64,000 bases of DNA from Piscicola geometra (lineage: Eukaryota; Annelida; Clitellata; Hirudinida; Piscicolidae): the NCBI GenBank assembly GCA_943735955.1, contig OX030963.1, positions 6,309,311-6,373,310 on the forward strand, read 5' to 3'. A program made the position numbers and the translations under genes. Positions 1 to 12,016 of the stretch are shown here, piece after piece. How positions within the stretch are numbered: the stretch's first letter is position 1; every line of letters starts with the position of its first letter. Below the pieces are notes generated by a model. It ran no database searches. It was not told the DNA's origin and saw only the letters and a list, made by a program, of their open reading frames with translations.

Positions 1-973
1 CTCTCCCAGATTTCACCCGTCCTCCAAGACCCACTCTCCCAGATTTCACCCGTCCCCCAAGACCCACTCTCCCAGATTTCACCCGTCCCCCAAGACCCAC
101 TCTCCCAGATTTCACCCGTCCCCCAAGACCCACTCGCCCAGATTTCACCCGTCCCCCAAGACCCACTCGCCCAGATTTTACTCGTCCCCCAAGACCAACT
201 CTCTCAGATCTTGACAGTCCTCATAAACCAACCCTCCCAGACTTCACCCTTCCCCCAAGACCCACTCTCCCCGACTTTACCTTTCCTCCAAGACCCACCC
301 TCCCCGACTTTACCTTTCCCCCAAGACCCACCCTTCCAGACTTCACCCTTCCCCCAAGACCCACCCTTCCAGACTTCACCCTTCCCCCAAGACCCACCCT
401 TCCAGACTTCACCCTTCCCCCAAGACCCACCCTTCCAGACTTCACCCTTCCCCCAAGACCCACCCTTCCAGATTTCACCCTTCCCCCAAGACCCACTCTC
501 CCAGACTTCACCCTCCCCCCAAGACCCACCCTCCCTGACTTCACTCTCCCCCCAAGACCCACCCTTCCTGACTTCACCTTTCCCCCAAGACCCACCCTTC
601 CTGACTTCACCCTTCCCCCAAGACCCACCCTTCCTGACTTCACCCTTCCCCCAAGACCCACTCTTCCAGACTTCACCCTTCCCCCAAGACCAACCCTTCC
701 TGACTTCACCCTTCCCCCAAGACCCACTCTTCCAGACTTCACCCTTCCCCCAAGACCCACCCTTCCTGACTTCACCCTTCCCCCAAGACCCACCCTTCCA
801 GACTTCACCCTTCCCCCAAGACCCACCCTTCCTGACTTCACCCTTCCCCCAAGACCCACCCTTCCTGACTTCACCCTTCCCCCAAGACCCACCCTTCCTG
901 ACTTCACCCTTCCCCCAAGACCCACCCTTCCTGACTTTACACGCCCCCCAAGACCCACTCTCCCAGGCTTCAC
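1..973. repeat. 33-bp C-rich minisatellite
   Basis: Tandem copies of a unit near CCCAAGACCCACCCTTCCAG plus about 13 more bases run from the window edge to about 970. The first 210 bases carry a variant with CCCAGATTTCACCCGTCC; the rest carry the CTTCCAGACTTCACCCTT and CTTCCTGACTTCACCCTT variants. The unit is 33 bp, a multiple of three, so it stays open on both strands and gives long artificial ORFs with an 11-residue period (TSPFPQDPPFQ). No conserved protein context, start or splice signal supports a gene. The array continues beyond the left edge. Confidence 0.9.
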
Positions 974-2956
974 CCGTCCTTAAGAAATCCTTCCATATTC
1001 AATCGAGTTCAATAAAATGCCAATTGTTGATCATAAAGCATCTTGAAGTAATATGTATTGATTATTCTGTACATTCAACTTCGTAAGTGTGAATCCAAAT
1101 TCATTTGATTTTGTTTTTAATAAAATCAAAGCGACATTTTTGTTTTTTTTTACTATAATAGCCTAAAATTGTAGAAGATGGTGAAAATGTGGAAATCGTC
1201 AAAGAAAATTTTTATTTGTGATCCGGAAGGTTTACGGAGGTTCCTAAATTCAGTTAAAAACTTTATAAATGAAACCTTCTTCTAATACAAGTTATTTGAA
1301 AGTATCTGTGTGTAAGACGTGGATTTTTGACTGAAAGTTTGAGCGAAAACTATCTTGTGGTATGATGAAAATAATATTAAATGGACTTTAAAGTAATTAA
1401 TGCGGCTTTATACTTTTCAGAATTCCTTTCATAATATTTATGACCCTTGTCAGCAAGTTTTTTTTGTTAATTGTAAACATTTTTCGTTGTAGATTAGATA
1501 ACTATAGAATTTTATAATACGAAACAAAATAATTCAGACATAATTAAAATACTTATGAAATTGTGTTTCAAGAAGTGTTTAAAAAAACTTTATGTCATAG
1601 TAAAATAACTTGAAATTATTGTAGATGGTCTAGTTTGATATCTTTCAGAATATAAAAAAAGTGACCACAGTATTTTTAAATAACTGTTTTAATGCGTTCA
1701 ATACAGTAATTTTTTTTCGATAATGAATATAAACTAGAAATTAATAAATAGAAATAGCATATAACACGATGCATAAGATGAACTTTAAAAGCAACAAAAT
1801 TTACAAGCTAGTGTGCCTTATAGTATAAGGCTTATACACACGATTTTCTAAAGAAAAACTGCTTCAATGGTAGAAAGAAAAAAAGAAAGTAATAATAATA
1901 AATACGTGAAATAATAAACTTTTTTAAATAACTAAATAAATTTTGGATTCTAACATCGTAAATATCACTTTCTTTGAAAAAATACATATCCCATTTATAT
2001 GGAAAAAACTATTCTAACTTTCATTAAATTAATTCTTTTTTCCATGTTTTTAAAATTCAAATAACTGTGTTTTACGGAACTTGGAATGATGTCTCCAGCC
2101 TTTCACAAGACTTGCAGGCCTCAATCAATCAATCAATCAATCAAATAGATTTCTATAGCGCTCTTATTCAAATTCAAGAGCGCTCGATTACTTCAAAGCT
2201 AAAATCTGAAATTTAATCTTTTAAATTTTTAAGGTTTGATTTTCATTTTTAATTATTTTTAGTTGAATTTTTAAAGTTTTGTCAGACGTGCTCATTTGAT
2301 CCATGAACGAAAAAATCGAGGTTTATACTTTAAATTTTTTTTATTAATGACCGTAAATAATTGTAGGATCTTTAAAATATTTTAAATAATAAACTTTCTG
2401 AAAAATTCAAAAACAAACTATTTCAATATTTCATATTTTATTTTACAACATAACAAATGAACAGATTTTTTCGTGCTAAAAGTAAATTGAATAATAGATA
2501 AATTCCTAATCCAAAAATTAAATGCAATTAAAAATAATATGAATACAATATTTGAAAAATATTATCTAAAAATGAAGATTGCATTTAATAATATTTGTTA
2601 TAAAGAATGTGAATGGAATGGGCGGTTGAAGGAAATTTGGATGGAAAGATGTGATCAAAGAGTGAGAAGATGAAAGGAAGGATGGATGAATGAGTGAGAA
2701 AATGAAGGGAAGGATGGGTTAATTGATAAACGAATAAGATGGTGGATTTAAGGGTGGATAGATATGAATTAGCAGCCCAAAGTAATAGAGAAACAGAGAA
2801 ACAAAGAAGCTGAATACGATGCATAAATCATAAGAATACCTAAAATAATGAAACTTTCAATTTCATTTACAAAACAACCAACATTGTTACAATTGGTGAC
2901 TAATATTGTCACAATCTCTATCATCCTTATCATCATCATCATCATCATTATCATCA
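974..2956. other. AT-rich intergenic DNA with a SINE-like tail
   Basis: No credible gene was found. The stretch is AT-rich, with homopolymer runs and many stops. The only recognisable item is the (ATCA)n tail element at 2121-2184, listed separately. The TMEM165 gene (minus strand) ends just to the right at 2957, so its 3' UTR should lie here. Confidence 0.6.
2121..2184 (-). repeat. SINE/LINE 3'-tail fragment, (TTGA)n ending
   Basis: A (TCAA)n run followed by TAGATTTCTATAGCGCTCTT and an AGAGCGCT hairpin arm. The same ~60-bp piece occurs inverted at 45365-45426 with a (TTGATT)n tail. The AGCGCTCT/AGAGCGCT pair can form a stem. A conserved 3' hairpin plus a short tandem tail is what non-LTR-mobilised SINE 3' ends look like. 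No A/B promoter boxes were found beside this copy, so only the tail is claimed. Confidence 0.55.
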
Positions 2957-3256
2957 TCAATGATCTTCTGGCTTGATGAAGAAGGCAGACAGGGCGAAGA
3001 TCAAGAAGACAATCCCACCAATGAAGTGGACTGGTGATGATGATGATGGTGGTGATGATGATAATGATGATGGTGGTGATGATGATAATGATGATGGTGA
3101 TGATGATAGTATTGATGTAGGTGATAATAATAGTAATGATGATAGTTGATGTTTATTATAGTAATGACAATGAATAAATAATTACCAAACAAACACTGTC
3201 CATTACAACCGCAACTCCCCACCAAAATCTAATTCTACAAAACCACACATCTATTC

Positions 3257-3317
<61 letters not shown>

Positions 3318-3319
3318 CA

Positions 3320-3393
<74 letters not shown>

Positions 3394-6300
3394 CACTACG
3401 ACCCCTTCAACACACCTGTCTTGATGGATATATGTTGAGCCACAAACCTGCCTCCGACCACAGCCAACAGTGTGCACAACGCATGTCCCAGAACTCCCCC
3501 CACCACCACCCCTACTACCTCCTGAGTTGTCGTGGTGATGATGATGATGATGATAGTGGTCGTGGTGGTAATTATAATGATCGTGGTAATGACGATGGTG
3601 GTGATTATGATGATGATCATCAACCTCAACTATCTCGCAAAAACAACAACAGCAACAGCACGCACATCGCCCAACAACAACAACAGAAACAACCCTCCCC
3701 CCCAACAACAACAACAACAGTATCACGCACATCCCTGGCGGCGAGGATGATGGTGGCGATCTGGGAGCGATCTCCCCACTCAGCCAGGAAGGTCAGCATG
3801 AAGGACTGCAGAAAGACCTGTTGTTGTTGTTGGTGAGGTCGTTGTTGTTGTTGGTGAGGTTGTTGTTGTTGTTGTTGGTGAGGTTGTTGTTGTTGTTGGT
3901 GAGGTCGTTGTTGTTGTTGGTGAGGTTGTTGTTGTTGTTGTTGGTGAGGTTGTTGTTGTTGTTGGTGAGGTTGTTGTTGTTGTTGGTGAGGTTGTTGTTG
4001 TTGTTGGTGAGGTTGTTGTTGGTGGTGAGGTTGTTGTTGTTGGTGAGGTTGTTGTTGGTGGTGAGGTTGTTGTTGTTGGTGTTGGTGAGGTTGTTGTTGT
4101 TGTTGTTGGTGAGGTTGTTGTTGTTGTTGGTGAGGTTGTTGTTGGTGGTGAGGTTGTTGTTGTTGGTGTTGGTGAGGTTGTTGTTGTTGTTGTTGTTGGT
4201 GAGGTTGTTGTTGTTGTTGGTGAGGTTGTTGTTGTTGGTGAGGTTGTTGTTGTTGTTGTATTTCGTTGTGTTGTTCAGCAGTCTGGGGAGGATAGTCTCG
4301 ACCAGCTGCGCTGCCCTGCCAGGCTCTTGAGTCAGATCTCTTGTGTTCTTGCCCAGCATGGGCTGGGCAGTCTGTCCAGAGATGAGTTTGTTGTCTCCTG
4401 GGCTGTCTTGCATAGTCTGCCCTGGCAGGGTGGCCGAAAGTACCCACATTTGAAGCGCAAGCGCCCCCAACAGCACCGCGTGGGTATGCGGTAGTGTTGT
4501 TGGTTAGGTTGTTGTTGTTGGTGAGGTTGTTGTTGTTGTTGGTGAGGTTGTTGTTGTTGGTGAGGTTGTTGTCGTTGTTGGTGAGGTTGTTGTTGTTGTT
4601 GTTGTTGGTGAGGTTGTTTTTGTTGGTGAGGTTGTTGTTGTTGGTGAGGTTGTTGTTGTTGGTGAGGTTGTTGTTGTTGGTGAGGTTGTTGTTGTTGTTG
4701 TTGGTGAGGTTGTTGTCGTTGGTGAGGTTGTTGTCGTTGGTGAGGGGAAGTTTTTGTTTTGTTGTTTTTGAACATCAGCTACAACAAACAACAATAACTA
4801 AAAAAACAACAATATCAGCACACAATAACACATAAAAATAATGCAACTACAACAACACACAACAACAACAACAACAACAAACAACAATAACAACAACAAA
4901 CAAAAACAACAAAAACACATAACAACAAAAAAGCAACAACAACAACACACAAAGAAACATGGACCTTGCTGAAGAAGGAGTAGAGGCAGCGTCTCTGGGG
5001 CACCCGCATCACACCTCCCTCCACGTCCAACTGGGCACTCTCCTGTGGAGGTGGAGGAGGTGGAGTTGGAGGAGGTGGAAGTGGAGGAGGTGGAGTTGGA
5101 GGAGGTGGAAGTGGAGGAGGTGGAGTTGGGGGAGGTGGAAGTGGAGGAGGTGGAAGTGGAGGAGGTGGGATGGATAGTGACGGAGGGATGAGGATAGTGG
5201 AAGGAGGATAGGTAGGCGGAGGTGTGTTGGAAGAGTTTGGGTGAGTGGTGTATTGTGGTGGAGAAGGATGTGACATGGTAGTGGTGGTGAATAATAGATG
5301 GGTTGGGAGAGTGTGAATGATGGGTGAGTGATTGTTGGTGGTGGTGATGGTGATGAGGAGGAGAAGGGTGGTGAGAAATTATGAGTAGGAATGGTGGAGG
5401 AGTTGAAGAAAGAGGGGGTTGGATAGGATGCGGAAGAAAAATAAAATATACGTAATGATGATGATAATGATGATGATGATAATGATAATGATGATGACGA
5501 AAATGATGACGATGATGATGATGATGATGATTATGATGACGATGAATATCAGCACCAACTTCTTGCTCACTCTTGCTAAGTTCTCTTTTCACCTACAAGA
5601 GAAATATTAATAAAAATATCATAATGTAAATAAATAATAAAAATATAATATCATTATCATCGCCATCCTCATTCTCCTCCTCATCATCATCATCACCTCT
5701 TCATATTCTTCTTGTGCTTCTCCGGCATCCATTAACCATGCTGTGGTAATGATGATGATGATTCTAAAAAAATAATAGTAATAATGATTTATATAAAGTA
5801 CTAATGATGTAGCTGAACAAAAAGAGAGTGAAAACCACAACCATCATAACCACCATCATCATCATCATCATCATCACCATCATCATCATCACCCCCATCA
5901 TCATCACCATCATCATCACCATCATCACCCCCATCATCCACATCATCATCATCACCACAACCTTCTCGGAGCATCTTGATACCAAAGACAGCGAACAGGC
6001 CGCACGAGACGTAGTAAGTGAACCAGCGAGGAATCAGTGTTGTTGCATATCCCAGGAAGGCTGAGGAAGATGATGATGATGGTGATGATGATTATGGTGA
6101 GGATGAGTATGATGATGATAATGATGATGAGAATTATTTATTTGTTTTATTTTGTATTATGATGAGAAGGATGATGACAATGATTATATTTTAGTGATTT
6201 ATTTCGTTATTCCAGTTAAGAATTTAAAAAAAAAAGTTTTCTATGTTTCTTGTTGTTGCAGTGATGGTCAATATGAATAGACTTCCAAGAATACTAATAT

Positions 6301-6682
6301 AACATAAATAATGAAGATTTGTAGAATATTATCATCATAGGAACCAACATCAAAGTCATCATCACACCCACAATCACCCTCATTCCACCACCACCACCCA
6401 ACGCCACCTTCATCACCATTATCATCATCCTTAACACTAATATCATGATCCTTGGCATCACTACCACTATCATCGTCATCCTACTCATCATCATCGCCCT
6501 CATCATCATCATCACGATCATCATCACCATCATCATCTTCATCACCACCTGAGAGAACGGTCATGAGCATGAGTGCTGATAGTGATCCCAGGAAGACGGT
6601 GGATCGTCGATGACGCATCGATAAGATCGCTGCAATGAAGAACGTCTTGTCGCCTGTGATGGTGATGATGATGATGATGGAG

Positions 6683-6714
<32 letters not shown>

Positions 6715-9120
6715 TGATGATGATGATGGGAGTGATGATGATGATAATGATGATGAGGGGAGTGATGGTGATGGAATTAATGATGATGATAGAGCGAGAA
6801 AATGCATAGTTGTGGTCAATGGGGTGTCTACGAAGATGAAGGCCTGATGGTGTTGTAAATTTGTGAGGCTGAAACAGGTTTGCAACGCCACGCTGGAGTC
6901 GGTACTGTGGTGTGCCGTGGGTAAGTGCTTCAAACTTCTATCTGTGAAAAGACGCTGAGGCTGCATGAACACCACCCACTACGTGTGACAGCTGACAAGC
7001 ATGTTCCGAAGCGCTTCAAGCGAAACAAAGGCTGGCGAGAGGACTCCAGAAGTGCATTGGCCCAGATCACAGGCAATGAGGCCATTCGTGAACCCTTCAC
7101 TCGCATCAGACCTAAGCCATGGGAGGAGGCACTTTCACTTCAGCTGTGCAGTGAACTCTCAGGTGGAGCCAACAAGAAATTTGCCAAAGAAGTGCTCCAG
7201 GCTGATTTCGAAGCAACAATGACGCTATGGAAGAAAGAGAGGTTGCCTAGAACCCGCCTCACATTTTATGCAAGCATTTAAACTGACTTAACTTCATATT
7301 TTAAACAAAAAAGTTAACAAATCGTTTAAAAAAAGATAACTGACAACTTTTTATTTTCATATTTATATATATTCAGCTCACTATGCTCAAAACCTAGCCA
7401 ATAGCCTAGTGTTGAAATCAATCTCAGAGCACAAACACAGCGAAGCCACACATCTTAACCAAGATTAAAATAAGTTTCGAGAGCCTAAGAAACTTTAGTA
7501 AGACAAAGGAAGGTTTCTTCAAAGCACCCTGCAGAAAAGTAAGAAACTTCCAGAGGTGAAGAATCCGAGAAACAAAATCTACAAGACTGCGTTGAAAAGA
7601 AAGACTCAAGTTGAAGCGAGCCAAAACATTTCTGGCCCAACTACGCTGAGGCACTGTCTAAATTAAATAAAATGAATAAATAATGCCTATTTATAATGCG
7701 CTGAGGCACGCAACAGAGGCGCCACTCACACGACATAAGTTGTGAAACACCGCATCATATACACTAGGCATATGATAGCTCACAGTTGGCTGAACAGGGA
7801 ATCGAACTGGCGACCTTTAAGTTGCAGTTACAACGACTTTACCAACATGCTCGTCTAGTCACCGCATTGTACAACAGCAAATTTCTGGAAAAACTCCAGT
7901 TGTGATCTGTATGGAGCGGTAGAGGATGCCACAGACCTCTCTGAGAGCGTCTAAGAAGTCGCAACGAAAGAAGAAAGATCATGCAAACTAAGGACTTGAA
8001 AGAGGGGAGGTGTTTGCATGCTTACAATGCAAGAGACCTAGTTGGCTCAAACAGGGGTAGAAGAACTATAAATACGAAATCAACAATAACAACAAGAAAA
8101 CATCTACATCAACATCTACATCATCTACAACAACAACAACACTACCCAGCTCAGAGACGATGATGACGGAGAGAGAAGCGACAAACGCATGCATGAAACC
8201 CAGGTCCAACTCAACACTCAGTTTGGTGTTGTGCTTATGATGCTGATTGTTGTTGTCGTAGATGTTGTCTGTGAGTTGATCAACAGTCTTTGGATTGATT
8301 GGTTGGAGCTGTAGTGGTAGTGGTGATGATCATAGTTATGGTGTTGATAATGATGTTAATACTGGGTAGAAGCATGCTTCACGCTCAAGTGTTAAAAAGA
8401 GTAGCAATGTATACTTTAAAATACCAATATATTGTGGTCTTGAAGCCCGTCTGGGTCTATGCCACGTTAATGATACTAGTCATTATTTTTTTAATGTACG
8501 AAAAAATGGGAATTAATTCAAAAAAACTCTAAATTAATAAATATTGATGTACTTTGCTCATCTTAGTCAGATAAGTCATAATATTATTTAAATTTAGTTA
8601 GAAGTATTCTTATTTTCCTTCATAATTACAATCATAGACAATCTTATTTTTTAAATGTATCTTCAAACTTTGGGCCTAAAGAAAATTGATTTTTTTGAAA
8701 AATGATGGTGTCTGAACATTTTGGGTGTCTGAACTATTTCATTTTTAATTTGGTATTTTAAGGATATTGAAAGATTTAATACAGTTTATTAATTAATAAC
8801 AGAAATACATGAATTTAAATGTATTAATTTTTGATAATTTATCAATTTTTTAATTCAAATAAATGTAAAAAATTATTGATTCAAACAAATGGCAAAAATT
8901 ATTGATTTAAATGAATGTACTGAAACCATTGATTTAAATCAACTAAATTAGTCACCTTAATCTGCTCAGCACTAGATAGATAGACAGGCTTGAGAGCAGC
9001 ATCATCATCAGCAACACTATCATCCTCAGATTTGGATAGATGGATGAAGAGGGTGAAGATGAGAAGAGAGAGGATGAAACACCATGATGATGGGAAATGC
9101 AAATTGGGTGAAGATCTCAT
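2957..9120 (-). CDS. TMEM165: TMEM165/GDT1-family Golgi cation exchanger
   Basis: Golgi/endolysosomal membrane protein of the UPF0016/GDT1 family, which moves Mn2+/Ca2+ against H+ and supports glycosylation (family knowledge). Ten exons on the minus strand: 9120-8956, 8209-8146, 6653-6549, 6060-5962, 5740-5697, 5592-5560, 5042-4965, 3817-3731, 3521-3416, 3030-2957. Phases are consistent throughout and total 855 nt, giving 284 residues; the human protein is 324. An N-terminal signal/TM segment (CFILSLLIFTLFIHLS) is followed by an acidic luminal stretch. Both hallmark motifs are present: ELGDKT at residues 75-80 and EWGDRS at 209-214. Other matching blocks are GFMHAFVASLSVIIVSELG, FLGYATTLIPRWFTYYVS and VPQRR. 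The C-terminus is LSAFFIKPEDH. Exons 5 and 6 are short and least certain. The gene looks intact, although most introns are dense with triplet repeats. Confidence 0.93.
3032..3400. repeat. TMEM165 last intron: (GAT)n and (CA)n microsatellites
   Basis: GAT/GGT triplet repeats cover about 3033-3130 and a (CA)n run covers about 3268-3397, both between the ninth and tenth TMEM165 exons. The (CA)n run lies about 20 bp from the donor of exon 9, and the GAT repeat abuts the acceptor of exon 10. Several ORFs here (poly-V/C, poly-H) are repeat artefacts. Confidence 0.85.
3818..4964. repeat. (GTT)n/TTGGTGAGG minisatellites in TMEM165 intron
   Basis: A compound array of GTTGTTGTTGGTGAGGTT units occupies 3826-4262 and again 4494-4746; (CAA)n follows at about 4790-4940. 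Between them, 4263-4493 is a unique, GC-richer island of unknown origin with an open reverse frame but no TMEM165 similarity. Read on the gene's strand the arrays are (AAC/CAA)n and run directly into the CAACAG acceptor of the EWGDRS exon. ORFs of poly-Q, poly-L and poly-N here are artefacts. Confidence 0.85.
5043..5550. repeat. (GGAGGTGGA)n and (GAT)n arrays in TMEM165 intron
   Basis: A GGAGGTGGAAGT/GTT array at about 5043-5170 starts immediately at the acceptor of the VPQRR exon. GAT triplets at 5454-5545 sit beside the short KRELSKSEQ exon (5560-5592). Nothing else is recognisable. Confidence 0.8.
5741..6548. repeat. CAT/GAT triplet arrays in TMEM165 introns
   Basis: CAT-type repeats lie at about 5845-5960, GAT at 6066-6135 and CAT at 6340-6545, flanking the FLGYATT exon (5962-6060) on both sides and ending at the donor of the GDKTFF exon. 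Purine/pyrimidine polarity changes between introns, so these are independent expansions, not one duplicated block. Confidence 0.8.
6654..8145. other. TMEM165 intron: GAT repeats, SINE piece, unidentified ORF
   Basis: After a GAT array at 6655-6780, the intron holds a plus-strand ORF at 6925-7281 of 118 codons, basic and not low-complexity (for example KRFKRNKGWREDSR). I do not recognise it; it may be transposon-derived. No splice sites or partner exons were found. A tRNA-like SINE segment lies at about 7690-7870. Confidence 0.4.
7690..7870 (-). repeat. tRNA-derived SINE-like element
   Basis: On the minus strand, GGTCGCCAGTTCGATTCC (near 7795-7815) matches the pol III B-box. About 30 bases 5' lies TTGGTAAAGTCG, resembling a degenerate A-box. 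The spacing and the lack of a foldable acceptor stem fit a tRNA-derived SINE rather than a tRNA gene. Ends are approximate. Confidence 0.45.
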
Positions 9121-9955
9121 TTCAATTTTTTAACTGAAGGTGGTGGTGGTGGTATTATGGTGATAATATATAGATTATTATATAATGAAAGTGATGATAT
9201 TGATGATAGTAGTGGTGATTGTAAAATTTTAGATATATTTAAAATATTCAAATAGATCAAATAAATCAAAATATTTAGAAAAATTATTAAATTTTCAAAT
9301 AAATTAAATAGAGGAATGAATCAGAGGCTATAAAATACTGACGTGAACGGGAAAAAGCTAAGAAAATAAAGATTTTAGTAGACAAAGTTGGTTGAGAAAT
9401 ACTACTGATAATTATTTTTCATTATTTAACTATTGTTTTTATTGACTCAAATCTATCAGTTTTTATTATAAATAAACAAATTGTCGAAAATTAAATTTCT
9501 CAAAAACTAGCGAGTGCTTTTGGACTAAAAGTAAAGTTAAATAAATAAATTTTGAAAAAATAAATAAATTATTTTTATTAATTAAAATCTAATAATTTTT
9601 CAGAATTTTTAAATATTTAAATCACAATTATCAAAACTCTATGCTTTGAAGTAACTTTTTCTTAATATTTCAAGAAAAAAAACAATAGTTTTTGTTAAAT
9701 AAATTTGACATTTTATAAAACTAAAAAGATATAAATAAATTATTTTTGAAAGTTGAAGGTTCAATATCTTAAAAGATAAAGGAAAATGAGTCAATGAAAG
9801 ACACAAAGATAAATGTAGAGAGTATCGATGGATGGATTTAGAGTGGATGAATGAAGAGAGAAAATTGAATAGTACACTCCACTCTATCATTTCATTCAAA
9901 ATCCTCTTCTTTGTTTGTCCATTGAGTCAATGATGACCTTTTTTAAGTCTACAAC
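9121..9955. other. AT-rich upstream region of TMEM165
   Basis: Contains the presumed TMEM165 promoter side. I see no clear TATA box or other gene; the sequence is AT-rich with frequent stops in all frames. Confidence 0.5.
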
Positions 9956-9963
9956 GCTGTAGT

Positions 9964-12008
9964 CAGGGGCGCAACCAGTCAAAAATGCTGGGGGGGGGCT
10001 CAACTTTAGTATTAAAAAATTATTATTTACCGCAACTGTTGTGTTTTGCAACATCAATTTTTATATTTTCTTTCTCTTTTAATACCGAGTTTTTTTCACA
10101 TATTTTGTTCAATAAATTTTAAATTCATAAGTTAAATTTTAACTTTTTTCATTTAGTTATTTATAATTTTTTTTTCCTGTTCACATTTAAAATTTCTCAT
10201 AACAATCTTTTTTCGCTTAGATAATTTTTCAGTTTTTTCATTCGATTTTAGTATTTTTATACAAATTTAGTCCTAATTTCAGGGCGAGAAGATAGTTAGT
10301 ACTTGAATTATTTTTTTATTTATTCAAAATAACTTTTAAAAGGTTTCCAATGCTTTTAAAAAGTAATGGTGCGTTTTCGCAACTTTGACGTAATATGATT
10401 TCATATGATTTTTATAAAGCCTAGTCATTCATTACAATAGTTATTATAAAAATAATAAAATTATTAATTTAATGTTAATGTATTATGAAATTTATAAATT
10501 AAAATTAAAAGTTGAATTTTGTAGATGAATGTTGATTTTTATATTTCGAAAAAAATTCTAAACCGCAAATGCTTCAAACTTGAAAATTATTGAAGAAAAT
10601 ATAATTTTTAACCTCTCATAGGTTGATTATAAAATTAAAATAAAGATAACATTCGTCGTCAATGTCGTCTTTGAAACAGCACGACAGTTTATGAGTGCTG
10701 TTGTAATTCACTTTAAATAATTTGCTTTATTGTATTTAAAATAATAATTATTATTATTATAACTAATAAAATAATTAGAAGTTTAATTTTATCAAACTAT
10801 TTGCGATTGAAATTTATTTCTGTTTTAATAAATGTGGTTTGAATTAATTTATTTATGATTTCTTACTGCACATAAGTATGTCACACTTCTCGCTCATGTT
10901 GCGTTTTCGCAACATTTTGCCCCATTAAAACTTATGAAATAATTGTTTTCAGTTTTGCTTGAGTTGTTATTATAACCATATAATGCAAGTCTAAATGTAA
11001 AAATCGGGTAGCGGCGGTAAATGGGCTAAATAAAAACTACCAATTATAATTGATAAAGAATTTAGTTAGTTTATTAATGATACCAAAGAAAAACTACAAA
11101 CTAAGTTGCATAGTATTCTTAGAGTTACGTCATCATTTTTCAAACTAAGGTAAAAAGTAAAAAAATAAGTTTGATATGAGATCCTAAACAGTCTATAATT
11201 TTTGTTCAAATATATAGTTTCAACTAAATTTTTATGTGTTCTCAGTTGCAAAATAATTTTTCGATCAGTTTGTGAAAATCTTTTCACCATTTCATTTACT
11301 GAAAGAAGTGCAGTAGCGGTTTTGGTAGCAGATATTCTCAAACAAGCTTTGCAAACGACGAGCAGAAACAGTCGTCTTAAGATGAATTTTAGTAAGCCGA
11401 AATTTAGAAAATGCTCTTTCTGCATCTGATGAAGTAACTGGCAGAGTCAGAGCAACATCGAGCATATAGTGCACCTCAGGCTGAAGGCTTGTTGCTCAAA
11501 AGAGCTCTTGCAGTTCGATAAATGAAATGAGATCAGACTGATCCGCACGTAAACTTAATGTGTTGATGTGATTTTGAGCTGTCTTTGCACAGTTTCAGCA
11601 TCCTTTCCATGAAGGTTGAATAATTCTGAAAGCTCGGGAGTTATTTTGTCTATCTGCGTTATTCTTTATATACTTGCCATAGGTGGAAAAATTTACATAT
11701 GAAAAGTGTAAAGATTTAAGAGTGTAGTTAAGTTCTAGTGGTGCTCTATTTTTTTCAGAATTTGTGACATGTTAGTGTTATTTTGGTAGGATCTCTATCT
11801 TCTGTGTTGATATATGAAATGTTTTGTGAGATAAAGACCCGATGGCCATCCAGAGAAAATATCATTGTCCTATGGCATATTGAAAAATTGATTACCCCCC
11901 CCCCCCACCACCAAAAAAAATCATCGATTTTCGAAAAATTGTGAGACCCTTCAAATAGGTCTGGGGGGGGCTTGAGCCCCCCCCAGCCCCCCCCTAGTTG
12001 CGCCACTG
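9964..12008 (-). mobile_element. hAT DNA transposon, 2.05 kb, degraded
   Basis: Terminal inverted repeats CAGGGGCGCAACCAG (left) and CTAGTTGCGCCACTG (right) are flanked by an exact 8-bp duplication, GCTGTAGT, at 9956-9963 and 12009-12016. Eight-base duplications are typical of hAT elements. Subterminal G- and C-runs follow each end. On the minus strand, 11292-11474 encodes a piece resembling the hAT C-terminal dimerisation domain (LPVTSSDAERAFSKFRLTK). No full transposase frame remains, so this copy is non-autonomous. TIR divergence (13 of 15) suggests an old insertion. Confidence 0.88.
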
Positions 12009-12016
12009 GCTGTAGT

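Noticed and set aside
211..1086. Proline-rich ORF on plus strand and Gly/Val-rich ORF on minus strand
   Set aside because: Both are read-throughs of the 33-bp minisatellite; no splice or start context.
3626..4775. Poly-Q/poly-N 'protein' on the minus strand
   Set aside because: The frame crosses a real TMEM165 exon only at its end; the rest is intronic CAA repeat spliced out in the gene model.
6925..7281. Independent gene inside the TMEM165 intron
   Set aside because: The ORF is not low-complexity, but there is no recognisable domain, promoter or splice partner; kept only as an unidentified ORF.
7795..7860. tRNA gene
   Set aside because: B-box is good but no acceptor stem or anticodon arm can be folded; better explained as a SINE.
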